Below, piece after piece: positions 1 to 4,695 of a stretch of DNA of 7,672 nt. The position numbers and the translations under genes are program-made. How positions within the stretch are numbered: position 1 is the first letter of the stretch; each line of letters starts with the position of its first letter. The DNA comes from Acetothermia bacterium UBA7521 (GTDB taxonomy: Bacteria; Bipolaricaulota; Bipolaricaulia; Bipolaricaulales; Bipolaricaulaceae): assembly GCA_002479455.1 (NCBI GenBank), contig DLNB01000067.1, positions 1 to 7,672 of the forward strand, written 5' to 3'. Below the pieces are notes generated by a model. That model was not told the DNA's origin. It worked only from the letters and a program-made list of their open reading frames with translations, and made no database searches.

Positions 1-13
1 GTGAACTGCGGCT

Positions 14-53
14 CGTCGCAGACCTGCCTGTAGCAAGCAGGCAAGCTGCGACG
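14..53. repeat. Inverted repeat / stem-loop
   Basis: CGTCGCAG at 14-21 is exactly complementary to CTGCGACG at 46-53. Inside, TGCCTG at 25-30 pairs with CAGGCA at 38-43, leaving a small internal loop and a 7-base apical loop. There is no T-tract on either side, so its role is unknown; it could be part of a structured transcript or a processing or transcript-stabilising hairpin. Confidence 0.55.
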
Positions 54-129
54 CTACACCATCGCGGCGCCCGCAGCGGCAAGCACCTATGCCGACCGGG
101 GTTGCGTGGTGTGCAGCGGGGATCCCAGC

Positions 130-188
130 GCTGGAAGCCCGCGTGCCGTCGGTCCGCGAACCCGAGGTTTCCCCCGCGGACTGCCAGC
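130..188. repeat. Nested inverted repeat
   Basis: GTCCGCG at 152-158 pairs with CGCGGAC at 175-181. AACC (159-162) and GGTT (166-169) form an apical helix around a 3-base loop, and GCTGG (130-134) can close the outside with CCAGC (184-188). It lies just past the stop codon of the minus-strand DUF1848 gene. No T-tract follows on the minus strand, so a terminator call is not supported. Confidence 0.4.
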
Positions 189-219
189 CGCATGAGAAGG
201 CCGTGGTCCGATCCTCCAC

Positions 220-1053
220 CTAGGCCGAGGGGCGGGGAAGCTGAGGGTTGGCGTAGCAGTACAGGCATCCGCCTGGACAGCGCATCGTGTAGGAGCCGAT
301 GTCCACGCTTTCCGTGCACAGGCAGTTCGCTCTCTGGCCTCGGTCTCGTCGATGGGGAGCGATCTCGCGTCGCGGGTGGAGTCTGGTGAGGCGGGTTCCG
401 TCGATGCACGGCGAGCGAAGGATGCCCGCCTGTTCGAGGCTTGGATCGCTGCACGCGGTGAGGCGGACCCCGTGGATGCGGGCAATGTCCAACAACTGGG
501 CTGCGATGAGGGACTTCTCCTTCGCGGAGGGGTCGTACCCGTTCACCTTCCGGCGGAGGATCTTCCCGTACAGAGTGGCGAAGCTCACCCGGATGTCCTG
601 GATCCCTGCGCGGGAGCATCGCTCGAACAAGGGCTCGGCATAGGGGAGGTTGCTCTTGATTCGGCTCCCGTCATGCCAATGAACGATCGGGTCGAACCGC
701 ACCACCACCCGTTCCGGGGACCCGCACAGGCCGATGAGGTCCGGGAGCTGAAGAATCGCGATCTCCCATGGGGGCACGCCTGGCTCCAACCGGCTCCCTC
801 CCAGGCCGGTCGCGGTGAAGTGGGCGAACAGCTGGTCGTACTGATCGAGAATGGCCCGCAGCTCTCGATCCGCCAGAAGACGGGAGTAGTCCTTCGACCA
901 CAGGACGAGGGTGTGGACCTCTTCCGGCCGCAACGGCACGGTACGGCGCCCTCCGTAGGGCAGGTGGACTGTCGCCTCACCCCGTTGAAGGGCTGCCTTC
1001 AGCCAAGGAAGGTGCCACCGGGGGAGGTCGGTACGGCGAGAGGCGGAGATGAT
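220..1053 (-). CDS. DUF1848 family protein with C-terminal cysteine cluster
   Basis: Conserved protein of unknown function; I recognise the DUF1848 family (Pfam PF08902), whose C-terminal cysteine cluster is described as resembling the N-terminal iron-sulfur cluster of radical SAM enzymes. Numbering from the ATC codon at 1053 gives 277 residues. The family hallmark SASRRTD is at 3-9, a WSKD segment at 52-55, RFDPI at 119-123, further cysteines at 201, 216, 244 and 246, an ESVDIGSY segment at 248-255, and C259-x3-C263-x2-C266 followed by YAN. A 4Fe-4S cluster is therefore likely, but substrate and reaction are unknown. The start is problematic: there is no ATG, GTG or TTG between the hallmark and the 3' end of the tRNA-Leu gene just upstream. 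The nearest in-frame candidate is GTG at 1095-1093, inside the tRNA T-arm; otherwise a rare ATC start or a lost 5' end must be assumed. No Shine-Dalgarno sequence is visible. The gene probably shares transcription with the tRNA. The stop is TAG at 222-220. Confidence 0.8.
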   Translation of the reverse strand: MISASRRTDLPRWHLPWLKAALQRGEATVHLPYGGRRTVPLRPEEVHTLVLWSKDYSRLLADRELRAILDQYDQLFAHFTATGLGGSRLEPGVPPWEIAILQLPDLIGLCGSPERVVVRFDPIVHWHDGSRIKSNLPYAEPLFERCSRAGIQDIRVSFATLYGKILRRKVNGYDPSAKEKSLIAAQLLDIARIHGVRLTACSDPSLEQAGILRSPCIDGTRLTRLHPRREIAPHRRDRGQRANCLCTESVDIGSYTMRCPGGCLYCYANPQLPRPSA

Positions 1054-1070
1054 CCGCCGCGGAAGAGGTG

Positions 1071-1158
1071 TGCCGGGGGTGGGACTTGAACCCACACAGG
1101 GAGTGGATACCCCACTGGATCCTGAGTCCAGCGCGTCTGCCAATTCCGCCACCCCGGC
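1071..1158 (-). tRNA. tRNA-Leu (anticodon CAG)
   Basis: Read on the minus strand, this is an 88-base class II tRNA. The acceptor arm pairs GCCGGGG with CCCCGGC, followed by discriminator A. The D-arm has a GCG/CGC stem around a GG-containing loop. The anticodon stem CTGGA/TCCAG encloses the loop CTCAGGA, giving anticodon CAG, which reads the leucine codon CUG. A long variable arm of the leucine type follows, then a T-arm GTGGG-TTCAAGT-CCCAC. The 3' CCA is not encoded (the next bases are CAC) and must be added enzymatically. A close promoter lies directly upstream, leaving a 5' leader of only a few bases. The DUF1848 frame begins about 17 bases beyond its 3' end. Confidence 0.97.
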
Positions 1159-1166
1159 TCGGCCCC

Positions 1167-1195
1167 ATTCTATGGCGAGGGGAAGGGGGGCACAA
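1167..1195 (-). promoter_or_regulatory. Predicted promoter of tRNA-Leu
   Basis: On the minus strand a -35 box TTGTGC (1195-1190), a 17-base spacer and a -10 box TAGAAT (1172-1167, five of six matches to TATAAT) precede the tRNA. Initiation would fall near 1160, two bases before the mature 5' end. The same -10 sequence and spacing recur in front of the binding-protein gene at 4615-4643. Confidence 0.65.
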
Positions 1196-1198
1196 GAT

Positions 1199-1227
1199 TT
1201 GACGCCGCTCCCCGAGATCCGTAGACT
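1199..1227 (+). promoter_or_regulatory. Predicted promoter of the CRP/FNR regulator operon
   Basis: The -35 box TTGACG (1199-1204, five of six to consensus) and -10 box TAGACT (1222-1227, four of six) are separated by exactly 17 bases. Initiation would fall near 1234. That leaves almost no leader for the GTG at 1237 but a short leader with a ribosome binding site for the ATG at 1249. The -35 box lies only three bases from the -35 box of the divergent tRNA promoter. Confidence 0.65.
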
Positions 1228-1238
1228 GTCGCCCGGGT

Positions 1239-1243
1239 GAGGG
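1239..1243 (+). promoter_or_regulatory. Ribosome binding site deciding the regulator start
   Basis: GAGGG lies five bases upstream of ATG 1249. The upstream alternative GTG at 1237 overlaps this motif and has no Shine-Dalgarno of its own. Confidence 0.55.
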
Positions 1244-1248
1244 ACGAC

Positions 1249-1923
1249 ATGGCCGAGCTCAAAGACTTCCGCGTGTTCGCGGACCTGAAACCGGACGACC
1301 TGAAGAAATTGGGCGCGTTGGTACGTTCCATCGACTACGGCGCGGAAGAGCTTCTGTTCATGGAAGGGGCCCCCGCGTTCGGGTTCTACCTCGTGTTCTC
1401 CGGCGCGGTGAAGCTCGTCAAACGCTCGTCCAAGGGCAAGTCCCAGATCCTGAAGATCGTCGGCCCGGGCGGGCTGGCCGGGGAGACGACCCTCTTCGAC
1501 AAAGGCCTCCACAACGCGTACGCGAAGACCCTCATCCCGTCCAAGATCGGGTTTATCGAGCGCGGGGACTTCTTCTACTTCCTCGAGCACTACCCGAAGA
1601 CCGTGTTCCGCTTTTTCGAGCACATCTCTCAAGAGCTGAAGGCTTTTCAGAACAAACTTGCCGAGCGGTCGTACGCCTCGTCCAAAGAGCGGCTGTCCCG
1701 TCTTATCCTCGCCTTGGATCGGCTTCATCTCGAGCTGTCGCGAGCCGAGCTGGCCGAGATGGCAGGCGTCTCTTCGAAGACCGCGATTCGGACGCTCGGG
1801 GAACTCGAGTCCCGGGGCATCGTCGCCATCAACAACCGGCGGATCTCGGTTCTCAAGGAAGACTACCTGAAACGCCTCATCGAACCATACTCCGTCCACA
1901 ACGACGAAGCCGTGATCATCTGA
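1249..1923 (+). CDS. CRP/FNR family transcriptional regulator
   Basis: DNA-binding transcription factor of 224 residues, the usual length for the CRP/FNR superfamily. An N-terminal cyclic-nucleotide-binding-type beta-roll spans roughly residues 8-110, a long dimerisation helix roughly 112-142, and a winged helix-turn-helix 145-205 with the recognition segment near VSSKTAIRTLGEL (174-186). The phosphate-binding-cassette equivalent, AGETTLFDKGLHNAYA (77-92), keeps the Gly-Glu but has Asn-Ala-Tyr where cAMP binders have Arg-Ala-Ala, so cAMP binding is doubtful. There are no cysteines, which rules out an FNR-type iron-sulfur sensor. In the recognition helix, the CRP pair Arg-Glu is replaced by Ser-Lys, so its operator probably differs from the CRP site. 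I prefer ATG 1249 over the in-frame GTG at 1237 because GAGGG (1239-1243) lies five bases before the ATG and the predicted transcript begins near 1234. It is first in a likely operon, 48 bases before the histidine kinase gene. Ligand and targets are unknown. Confidence 0.9.
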   Translation: MAELKDFRVFADLKPDDLKKLGALVRSIDYGAEELLFMEGAPAFGFYLVFSGAVKLVKRSSKGKSQILKIVGPGGLAGETTLFDKGLHNAYAKTLIPSKIGFIERGDFFYFLEHYPKTVFRFFEHISQELKAFQNKLAERSYASSKERLSRLILALDRLHLELSRAELAEMAGVSSKTAIRTLGELESRGIVAINNRRISVLKEDYLKRLIEPYSVHNDEAVII

Positions 1924-1962
1924 TCCTCGACTTGCAGGGACGGGGTGATCCGTGTCCTTGGC

Positions 1963-1967
1963 GGAGG
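1963..1967 (+). promoter_or_regulatory. Ribosome binding site of the histidine kinase
   Basis: GGAGG lies four bases upstream of ATG 1972 and supports that start over the in-frame GTG at 1945 and the ATG at 1993, which has no comparable motif. Confidence 0.6.
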
Positions 1968-1971
1968 GCTG

Positions 1972-3864
1972 ATGATTAGGGATAGTCGGGCGATGTCACG
2001 CGAGAAGTTGACCCAACGCAGGCGGATGTGGGTAGCGGTGGGTCTGTACGTGGTATGCGCTTCAGTCCTGTGGGGAACCGCAATCCCGTTCGGATGGGAC
2101 ATGGCCGTGGGAGCGGAGCTTCCTGTCCTGCTGTCCGTGCTGGGCGTGGTTCTGTTCATCGTGTCGTTTCTGTTGGGGTGGTCTGGGACGCTCGTTGCCT
2201 GGGCGGGGGCGGGGCTGCTGACGCTCCCACTCTTGGTGATCCCGGAGTTCATGCTCTCCCAGCCGGTGATGGGGGCGGTAATCCCGGTTCTGTTTGCGGG
2301 CATCGCCGTTCTCGGGAGAGGCGTGGGGTTCTTGTGGGGCCAACGGACTTGGCACCGAGAGACCCGCGAGATGGTGGAGGACTGCTACGGTCGTGACCTG
2401 TTCGAGAACTCGCTCAACATCATCCACGTGGTGAGCAACCGAGGGAACGTGAACCGACGCAACCGGCGGTCGCGGGAGCTATTGGGTTGGCCTGATCGGC
2501 AGTCGCTCCAGATTTCGGCGTACGTGCACCCTGAGGACACCGACCACTTCAAAGACCTGCTGAAGACCCTCTTCGAGCGGGGCGAGTTGCGCCAGGAACG
2601 GCTGCGCTTCCGATCGGAGGGAGGCCGGGCGATCACCGTGGACATCCAAGGGCGGCGGGTCACGGGCACGGTGGCCGTGCTCGAGGCCCAGGACCGATCC
2701 GAGGTTCAATCCCTCGAACACAAGCTGCGCGAGCAAGAGGCGCGGTATCGATTCTTGATCGAGGACGGGATCGACACCCTCGATCTGGGTGTCATCCTGT
2801 GGGACGAGCGGAAGCGTATGCTGTGGGCGAATCAGGCCGTGAACGAGCTGTTTAGGATCGACCGCGATGAGCTGGTCGGATTGCCTGCGGATCGCGTTTG
2901 GGGAAGAATCGCCGCGCTTCTCGACAACGCGGAAGACTACGTGGCCCTGGTCAGGGACGCGTACCGGTCTGGCGCAGGGGTGGAGCACTTCGTGACGCGC
3001 ATTCGCCCTGGCGCCGGCGTGGCGGAACGGGTCATCCAGTACCGCTCCATCCCCATCGAGACAGCCCGCTACCGCGGGGGGCGCATTGACTACTACGCGG
3101 ACATCACCGAGCTCAAGCGATTGGAAGAGGAGTTGCGCCAGGAGAAGGCCCAGCTCGATGAGGTGAACAAGAACCTGAGGAACTTCAGCGACGTGGTGTC
3201 GCACGATCTGCGCAACCCGACGCGCACCGCCCTTGGCTACCTCACCTTGATCCTCGATCGTCACAGCAATGGCGAGCTTCCTCCTGAGGTGCGCGCTGAC
3301 CTGGAGAAGGCTCAAGCCCGGTTGAGGCGGATGGACCAGCTCATCGTGGACCTCACCAAGTTCTCCCAAATGAGGGTCGATCCGTTCCGGTTCGAAGAGG
3401 TCGACGCGGGGAAGCTGGTCCAAGAGGTGTGCGAGGATCTGGGCGACCGGATCAAGTCGGTGAGCGTGACGATCGCCGGCGACCTGCCCCGGGTGTGGGC
3501 GGTGCCGTCGCTGTTGCGGGATGTTTTCCAGAACCTGATCTACAACGCCGCCAAGTTCAACGACAAGGCGTTGCCGATGGTGGAAGTGGGATGGAAGCCC
3601 TATCGCGGGGACTCATACCTCTTCTACGTGCGGGACAACGGTCCTGGCATCGAAGCCGACTATCTGGACATCATCTTCAAGATCTTCGAGAAGCTGGATA
3701 CGAAAACCGAAGGCACCGGGGCCGGCTTGGCGATATGTCGCCGGATCGTGGAAGAGCACGAGGGGCGGATATGGGCGGAGTCGGAAATTGGCATCGGAAC
3801 CACGTTCAGCTTCACGATTCCCCGGGTGCCGGCGAACAAAGGGGTGGAGAGCGATGCCCGTTGA
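1972..3864 (+). CDS. Membrane PAS-domain sensor histidine kinase
   Basis: Sensor kinase of 630 residues. Four hydrophobic membrane segments lie at about 19-40, 49-70, 73-94 and 98-122, with very short loops, so there is no sizeable extracytoplasmic sensor domain. Two PAS-like regions follow, about 140-237 and 257-385, joined by short charged helices; a coiled-coil-like stretch at 380-405 leads into the dimerisation domain. The phosphoacceptor H-box is SHDLRNP with His411. The ATPase domain has an N-box (NLIYNAAKF, Asn521 and Asn525), G1 box DNGPGI (555-560), F-box region IFKIFEKL (568-575) and G2 box GTGAGL (581-586). All catalytic motifs are intact, so autophosphorylation of His411 is expected. 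The H-box style resembles phytochrome-type kinases, and the partner gene downstream is of the Rcp1 type, but no GAF or PHY chromophore domain is present. The signal is unknown; the PAS domains or the membrane bundle could sense redox, a small ligand or membrane state. The start was chosen by GGAGG at 1963-1967. The 3' end overlaps the response regulator gene by 11 bases. Confidence 0.92.
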   Translation: MIRDSRAMSREKLTQRRRMWVAVGLYVVCASVLWGTAIPFGWDMAVGAELPVLLSVLGVVLFIVSFLLGWSGTLVAWAGAGLLTLPLLVIPEFMLSQPVMGAVIPVLFAGIAVLGRGVGFLWGQRTWHRETREMVEDCYGRDLFENSLNIIHVVSNRGNVNRRNRRSRELLGWPDRQSLQISAYVHPEDTDHFKDLLKTLFERGELRQERLRFRSEGGRAITVDIQGRRVTGTVAVLEAQDRSEVQSLEHKLREQEARYRFLIEDGIDTLDLGVILWDERKRMLWANQAVNELFRIDRDELVGLPADRVWGRIAALLDNAEDYVALVRDAYRSGAGVEHFVTRIRPGAGVAERVIQYRSIPIETARYRGGRIDYYADITELKRLEEELRQEKAQLDEVNKNLRNFSDVVSHDLRNPTRTALGYLTLILDRHSNGELPPEVRADLEKAQARLRRMDQLIVDLTKFSQMRVDPFRFEEVDAGKLVQEVCEDLGDRIKSVSVTIAGDLPRVWAVPSLLRDVFQNLIYNAAKFNDKALPMVEVGWKPYRGDSYLFYVRDNGPGIEADYLDIIFKIFEKLDTKTEGTGAGLAICRRIVEEHEGRIWAESEIGIGTTFSFTIPRVPANKGVESDAR

Positions 3865-4294
3865 GAGGCGAATGATTGTCCTCGTGGTAGAAGACGACGA
3901 GTCTCACTACGAGCTGATCGAAAGATCCGTGCGCGGCCTCGAGAAGGCCGAGACGCGGTACGACCTACATTGGGTCCAGGATGGAGCGGAGGCCCTTGAC
4001 TTCCTGTTCCGCAAGGGGAAGCACAAGGACGCCCCGCGCCCGAACCTGGTTCTGTTGGACCTGAACCTCCCCAAGGTGAAAGGGCAGGCCATCCTTGACA
4101 AGATCAAGGAGGACGACAAGCTGCGCAAGATCCCGGTGGTGGTGCTCACGGTGTCCGACTCGGAAGAGGAGATGGCCCGTGCGTACGATTCCGGGGCGGC
4201 GGGGTTCCTCAACAAGCCGGCAAGTCGGGACGATTTCGATCGCCTTTTGAACACGGTCTGGGACTACTGGCGGATCGTCCGCGTTCCTGACTGA
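3854..4294 (+). CDS. Rcp1-like single-domain response regulator
   Basis: Stand-alone receiver protein of 146 residues with no output domain. The acidic pocket is Glu13-Asp14-Asp15, the phosphoacceptor Asp69 lies in LVLLDLNLP, the switch Thr99 in VVVLTVSDSEEE, and the conserved Lys121 in LNKPAS. The insert around LDFLFRKGKHKDAPRP (49-64) and the tail ending DYWRIVRVP are typical of the Rcp1/CheY-like group that partners phytochrome-type and PAS kinases. It is expected to accept phosphate from His411 of the kinase encoded upstream. It could then act by protein-protein contact or as a phosphorelay intermediate; a link to the upstream CRP/FNR protein is inference only. ATG 3854 has GGAG at 3846-3849; an alternative ATG at 3872 follows GAGAGG and would remove six residues. 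Either start allows translational coupling to the kinase. Confidence 0.92.
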   Translation: MPVERRMIVLVVEDDESHYELIERSVRGLEKAETRYDLHWVQDGAEALDFLFRKGKHKDAPRPNLVLLDLNLPKVKGQAILDKIKEDDKLRKIPVVVLTVSDSEEEMARAYDSGAAGFLNKPASRDDFDRLLNTVWDYWRIVRVPD

Positions 4295-4314
4295 GCCAGG
4301 GGTCTGTGGCGGTG

Positions 4315-4352
4315 GGCGCACACGTGACCTCACGTGGTGCGCCTTGTCCTTT
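4315..4352 (+). terminator. Intrinsic terminator of the regulator-kinase-receiver operon
   Basis: GGCGCAC (4315-4321) pairs with GTGCGCC (4337-4343), and ACGTGA (4322-4327) with TCACGT (4330-4335), with one bulged G. The 13-pair stem lies 20 bases after the response regulator stop and is followed by TTGTCCTTT, a moderate T-rich tail. On the minus strand no T-run follows, so it works rightwards. Confidence 0.6.
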
Positions 4353-4378
4353 GGAATCGAGCCCGGGGGAGTAGGGTA

Positions 4379-4536
4379 AGGAAGAGGCACGGCCGCGGGA
4401 CCAAGGCTTGCCAGCCGAGCGGGGTTCCTAACCCACAGGATACCGCTCAGATCGGTGCGGCGCGCGGTCGAGATCCGCTTCCTGGCCTCCTGTTCCTCGC
4501 CTCGGGGAGGGACTCCGGTCCCTCCCCCCTCTCTTT
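4379..4536 (+). ncRNA. Candidate structured small RNA with its own terminator
   Basis: This stretch between two terminators folds, by eye, into a long interrupted rod. AGGAAGAGGC (4379-4388) pairs with GCCTC (4485-4489) and TTCCT (4493-4497) around a 3-base bulge. GCGG-GACC (4395-4402) pairs with GGTC (4466-4469) and CCGC (4475-4478) around a 5-base bulge. GAGCGG (4417-4422) pairs with CCGCTC (4443-4448), with a small GGTT/AACC hairpin at the tip (4423-4433). A strong intrinsic terminator follows at 4504. An alternative hairpin, CCGC (4443-4446) with GCGG (4457-4460), competes with the third helix, so a conformational switch is conceivable. A promoter is not clear: TTGGAA (4351-4356) and TAGGGT (4372-4377) with a 15-base spacer is weak. 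The rod shape would suit a 6S-like RNA, but I see no conserved motif of 6S, SRP, tmRNA or a known riboswitch. It lies upstream of the predicted binding-protein promoter, so it is not that gene's leader. Read-through trailer of the preceding operon is the alternative. Confidence 0.4.
4504..4536 (+). terminator. Strong intrinsic terminator
   Basis: GGGGAGGGAC (4504-4513) and GTCCCTCCCC (4518-4527) form a perfect 10-pair stem with a TCCG tetraloop, followed by a pyrimidine tract ending CTCTTTT. On the minus strand the stem is followed by GAGGCGAGG, so it acts rightwards only. It comes 160 bases after the first terminator and about 80 bases before the promoter of the next gene, so it appears to end a separate transcript. 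Confidence 0.75.
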
Positions 4537-4559
4537 TCCTGCGCACACGATCGGGAGGG

Positions 4560-4580
4560 CGTTTCAGGTACCGCTGAACG
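4560..4580. repeat. Short inverted repeat upstream of the binding-protein promoter
   Basis: TTCAG (4563-4567) and CTGAA (4574-4578) form a 5-base dyad around a 6-base centre, extended by CG (4560-4561) and CG (4579-4580) with one bulged T. Its centre lies about 80 bases upstream of the predicted transcription start, so an operator is possible. It does not match a CRP or FNR consensus, and short dyads like this occur by chance. Confidence 0.25.
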
Positions 4581-4614
4581 GGTTAGGGTCGGTCTGGATT
4601 CCCGTTTTCACGCG

Positions 4615-4643
4615 TTGTCCTCTGGCCTCAACAGGGGTAGAAT
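4615..4643 (+). promoter_or_regulatory. Predicted promoter of the BMP transporter operon
   Basis: The -35 box TTGTCC (4615-4620), a 17-base spacer and the -10 box TAGAAT (4638-4643) predict initiation near 4650 and a leader of about 46 bases before the GTG start at 4696. The pattern is nearly identical to the tRNA-Leu promoter on the other strand. Confidence 0.7.
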
Positions 4644-4681
4644 CCTCCCACCGGGCGCGGACGCTCGGAACATCCTAACCA

Positions 4682-4688
4682 AGGGGGG
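4682..4688 (+). promoter_or_regulatory. Ribosome binding site of the binding-protein gene
   Basis: AGGGGGG lies seven bases before GTG 4696. It supports that start over the upstream in-frame ATG at 4615, which lies inside the predicted -35 promoter box and would put 27 non-signal residues before the signal peptide. Confidence 0.6.
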
Positions 4689-4695
4689 ATCTGCG

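Larger units (their letters stand above)
1..219. other. Intergenic stretch with inverted repeats, no recognised gene
   Basis: I see no convincing coding region here. The open frames that cross it are rich in Arg, Pro and Ser and look like GC-rich noise. Two foldable inverted repeats stand out. The first pairs 14-21 with 46-53 (8 perfect pairs) and inside it 25-30 with 38-43 (6 pairs). The second pairs 152-158 with 175-181 (7 pairs), with a nested 159-162/166-169 helix and a possible outer 130-134/184-188 helix. Neither is followed by a T-run on either strand, so neither is a standard intrinsic terminator. The stretch lies downstream of the leftward DUF1848 gene and may hold its 3' untranslated region or part of an RNA gene. 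I looked for tmRNA, RNase P RNA and SRP RNA signature motifs and did not find them. Confidence 0.5.

Noticed and set aside
201..222. CCTCCACC near 213-220 resembles the 3' end of tmRNA
   Set aside because: No proper T-arm precedes it, no tmRNA 5' motif is found nearby, and it coincides with the stop codon of the minus-strand gene.
220..1899. Very long minus-strand frame (559 codons) running through the tRNA and antisense to the CRP/FNR gene
   Set aside because: Only the part from about 1053 down to 220 resembles a protein family. The rest crosses a tRNA gene and is antisense to a well-supported regulator; long open antisense frames are expected at this GC content.
2479..3423. 314-codon minus-strand frame opposite the histidine kinase
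   Set aside because: Antisense to intact PAS and H-box coding sequence, with no family resemblance and no ribosome binding site considered convincing.
4315..4343. GTGA-CC-TCAC palindrome as a CRP-type operator
   Set aside because: CRP sites have a 6-base spacer between TGTGA and TCACA; here it is 2 bases, and the long stem followed by T-rich sequence fits a terminator better.
4441..4490. tRNA-like look: CCGC-TCAGATCGGT-GCGG resembles a D-arm, followed by a 4-pair stem with a 7-base loop
   Set aside because: The would-be anticodon loop lacks the invariant U33, and no T-arm with TTC or matching acceptor stem is present.
3965..4546. 193-codon minus-strand frame covering the receiver gene end and the following gap
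   Set aside because: No recognisable domain; overlaps both terminators and the candidate RNA; composition of a shadow frame.
4334..4678. 114-codon plus-strand frame in the gap before the BMP gene
   Set aside because: It runs across the candidate structured RNA, the strong terminator and the predicted promoter, and its peptide resembles nothing known.
4427..4680. CCTAACC repeated at 4427 and 4674, with its complement GGTTAGG at 4581
   Set aside because: Seven-base matches within 260 bases are expected by chance; the third copy lies outside the predicted mRNA, so RNA pairing there is not supported.
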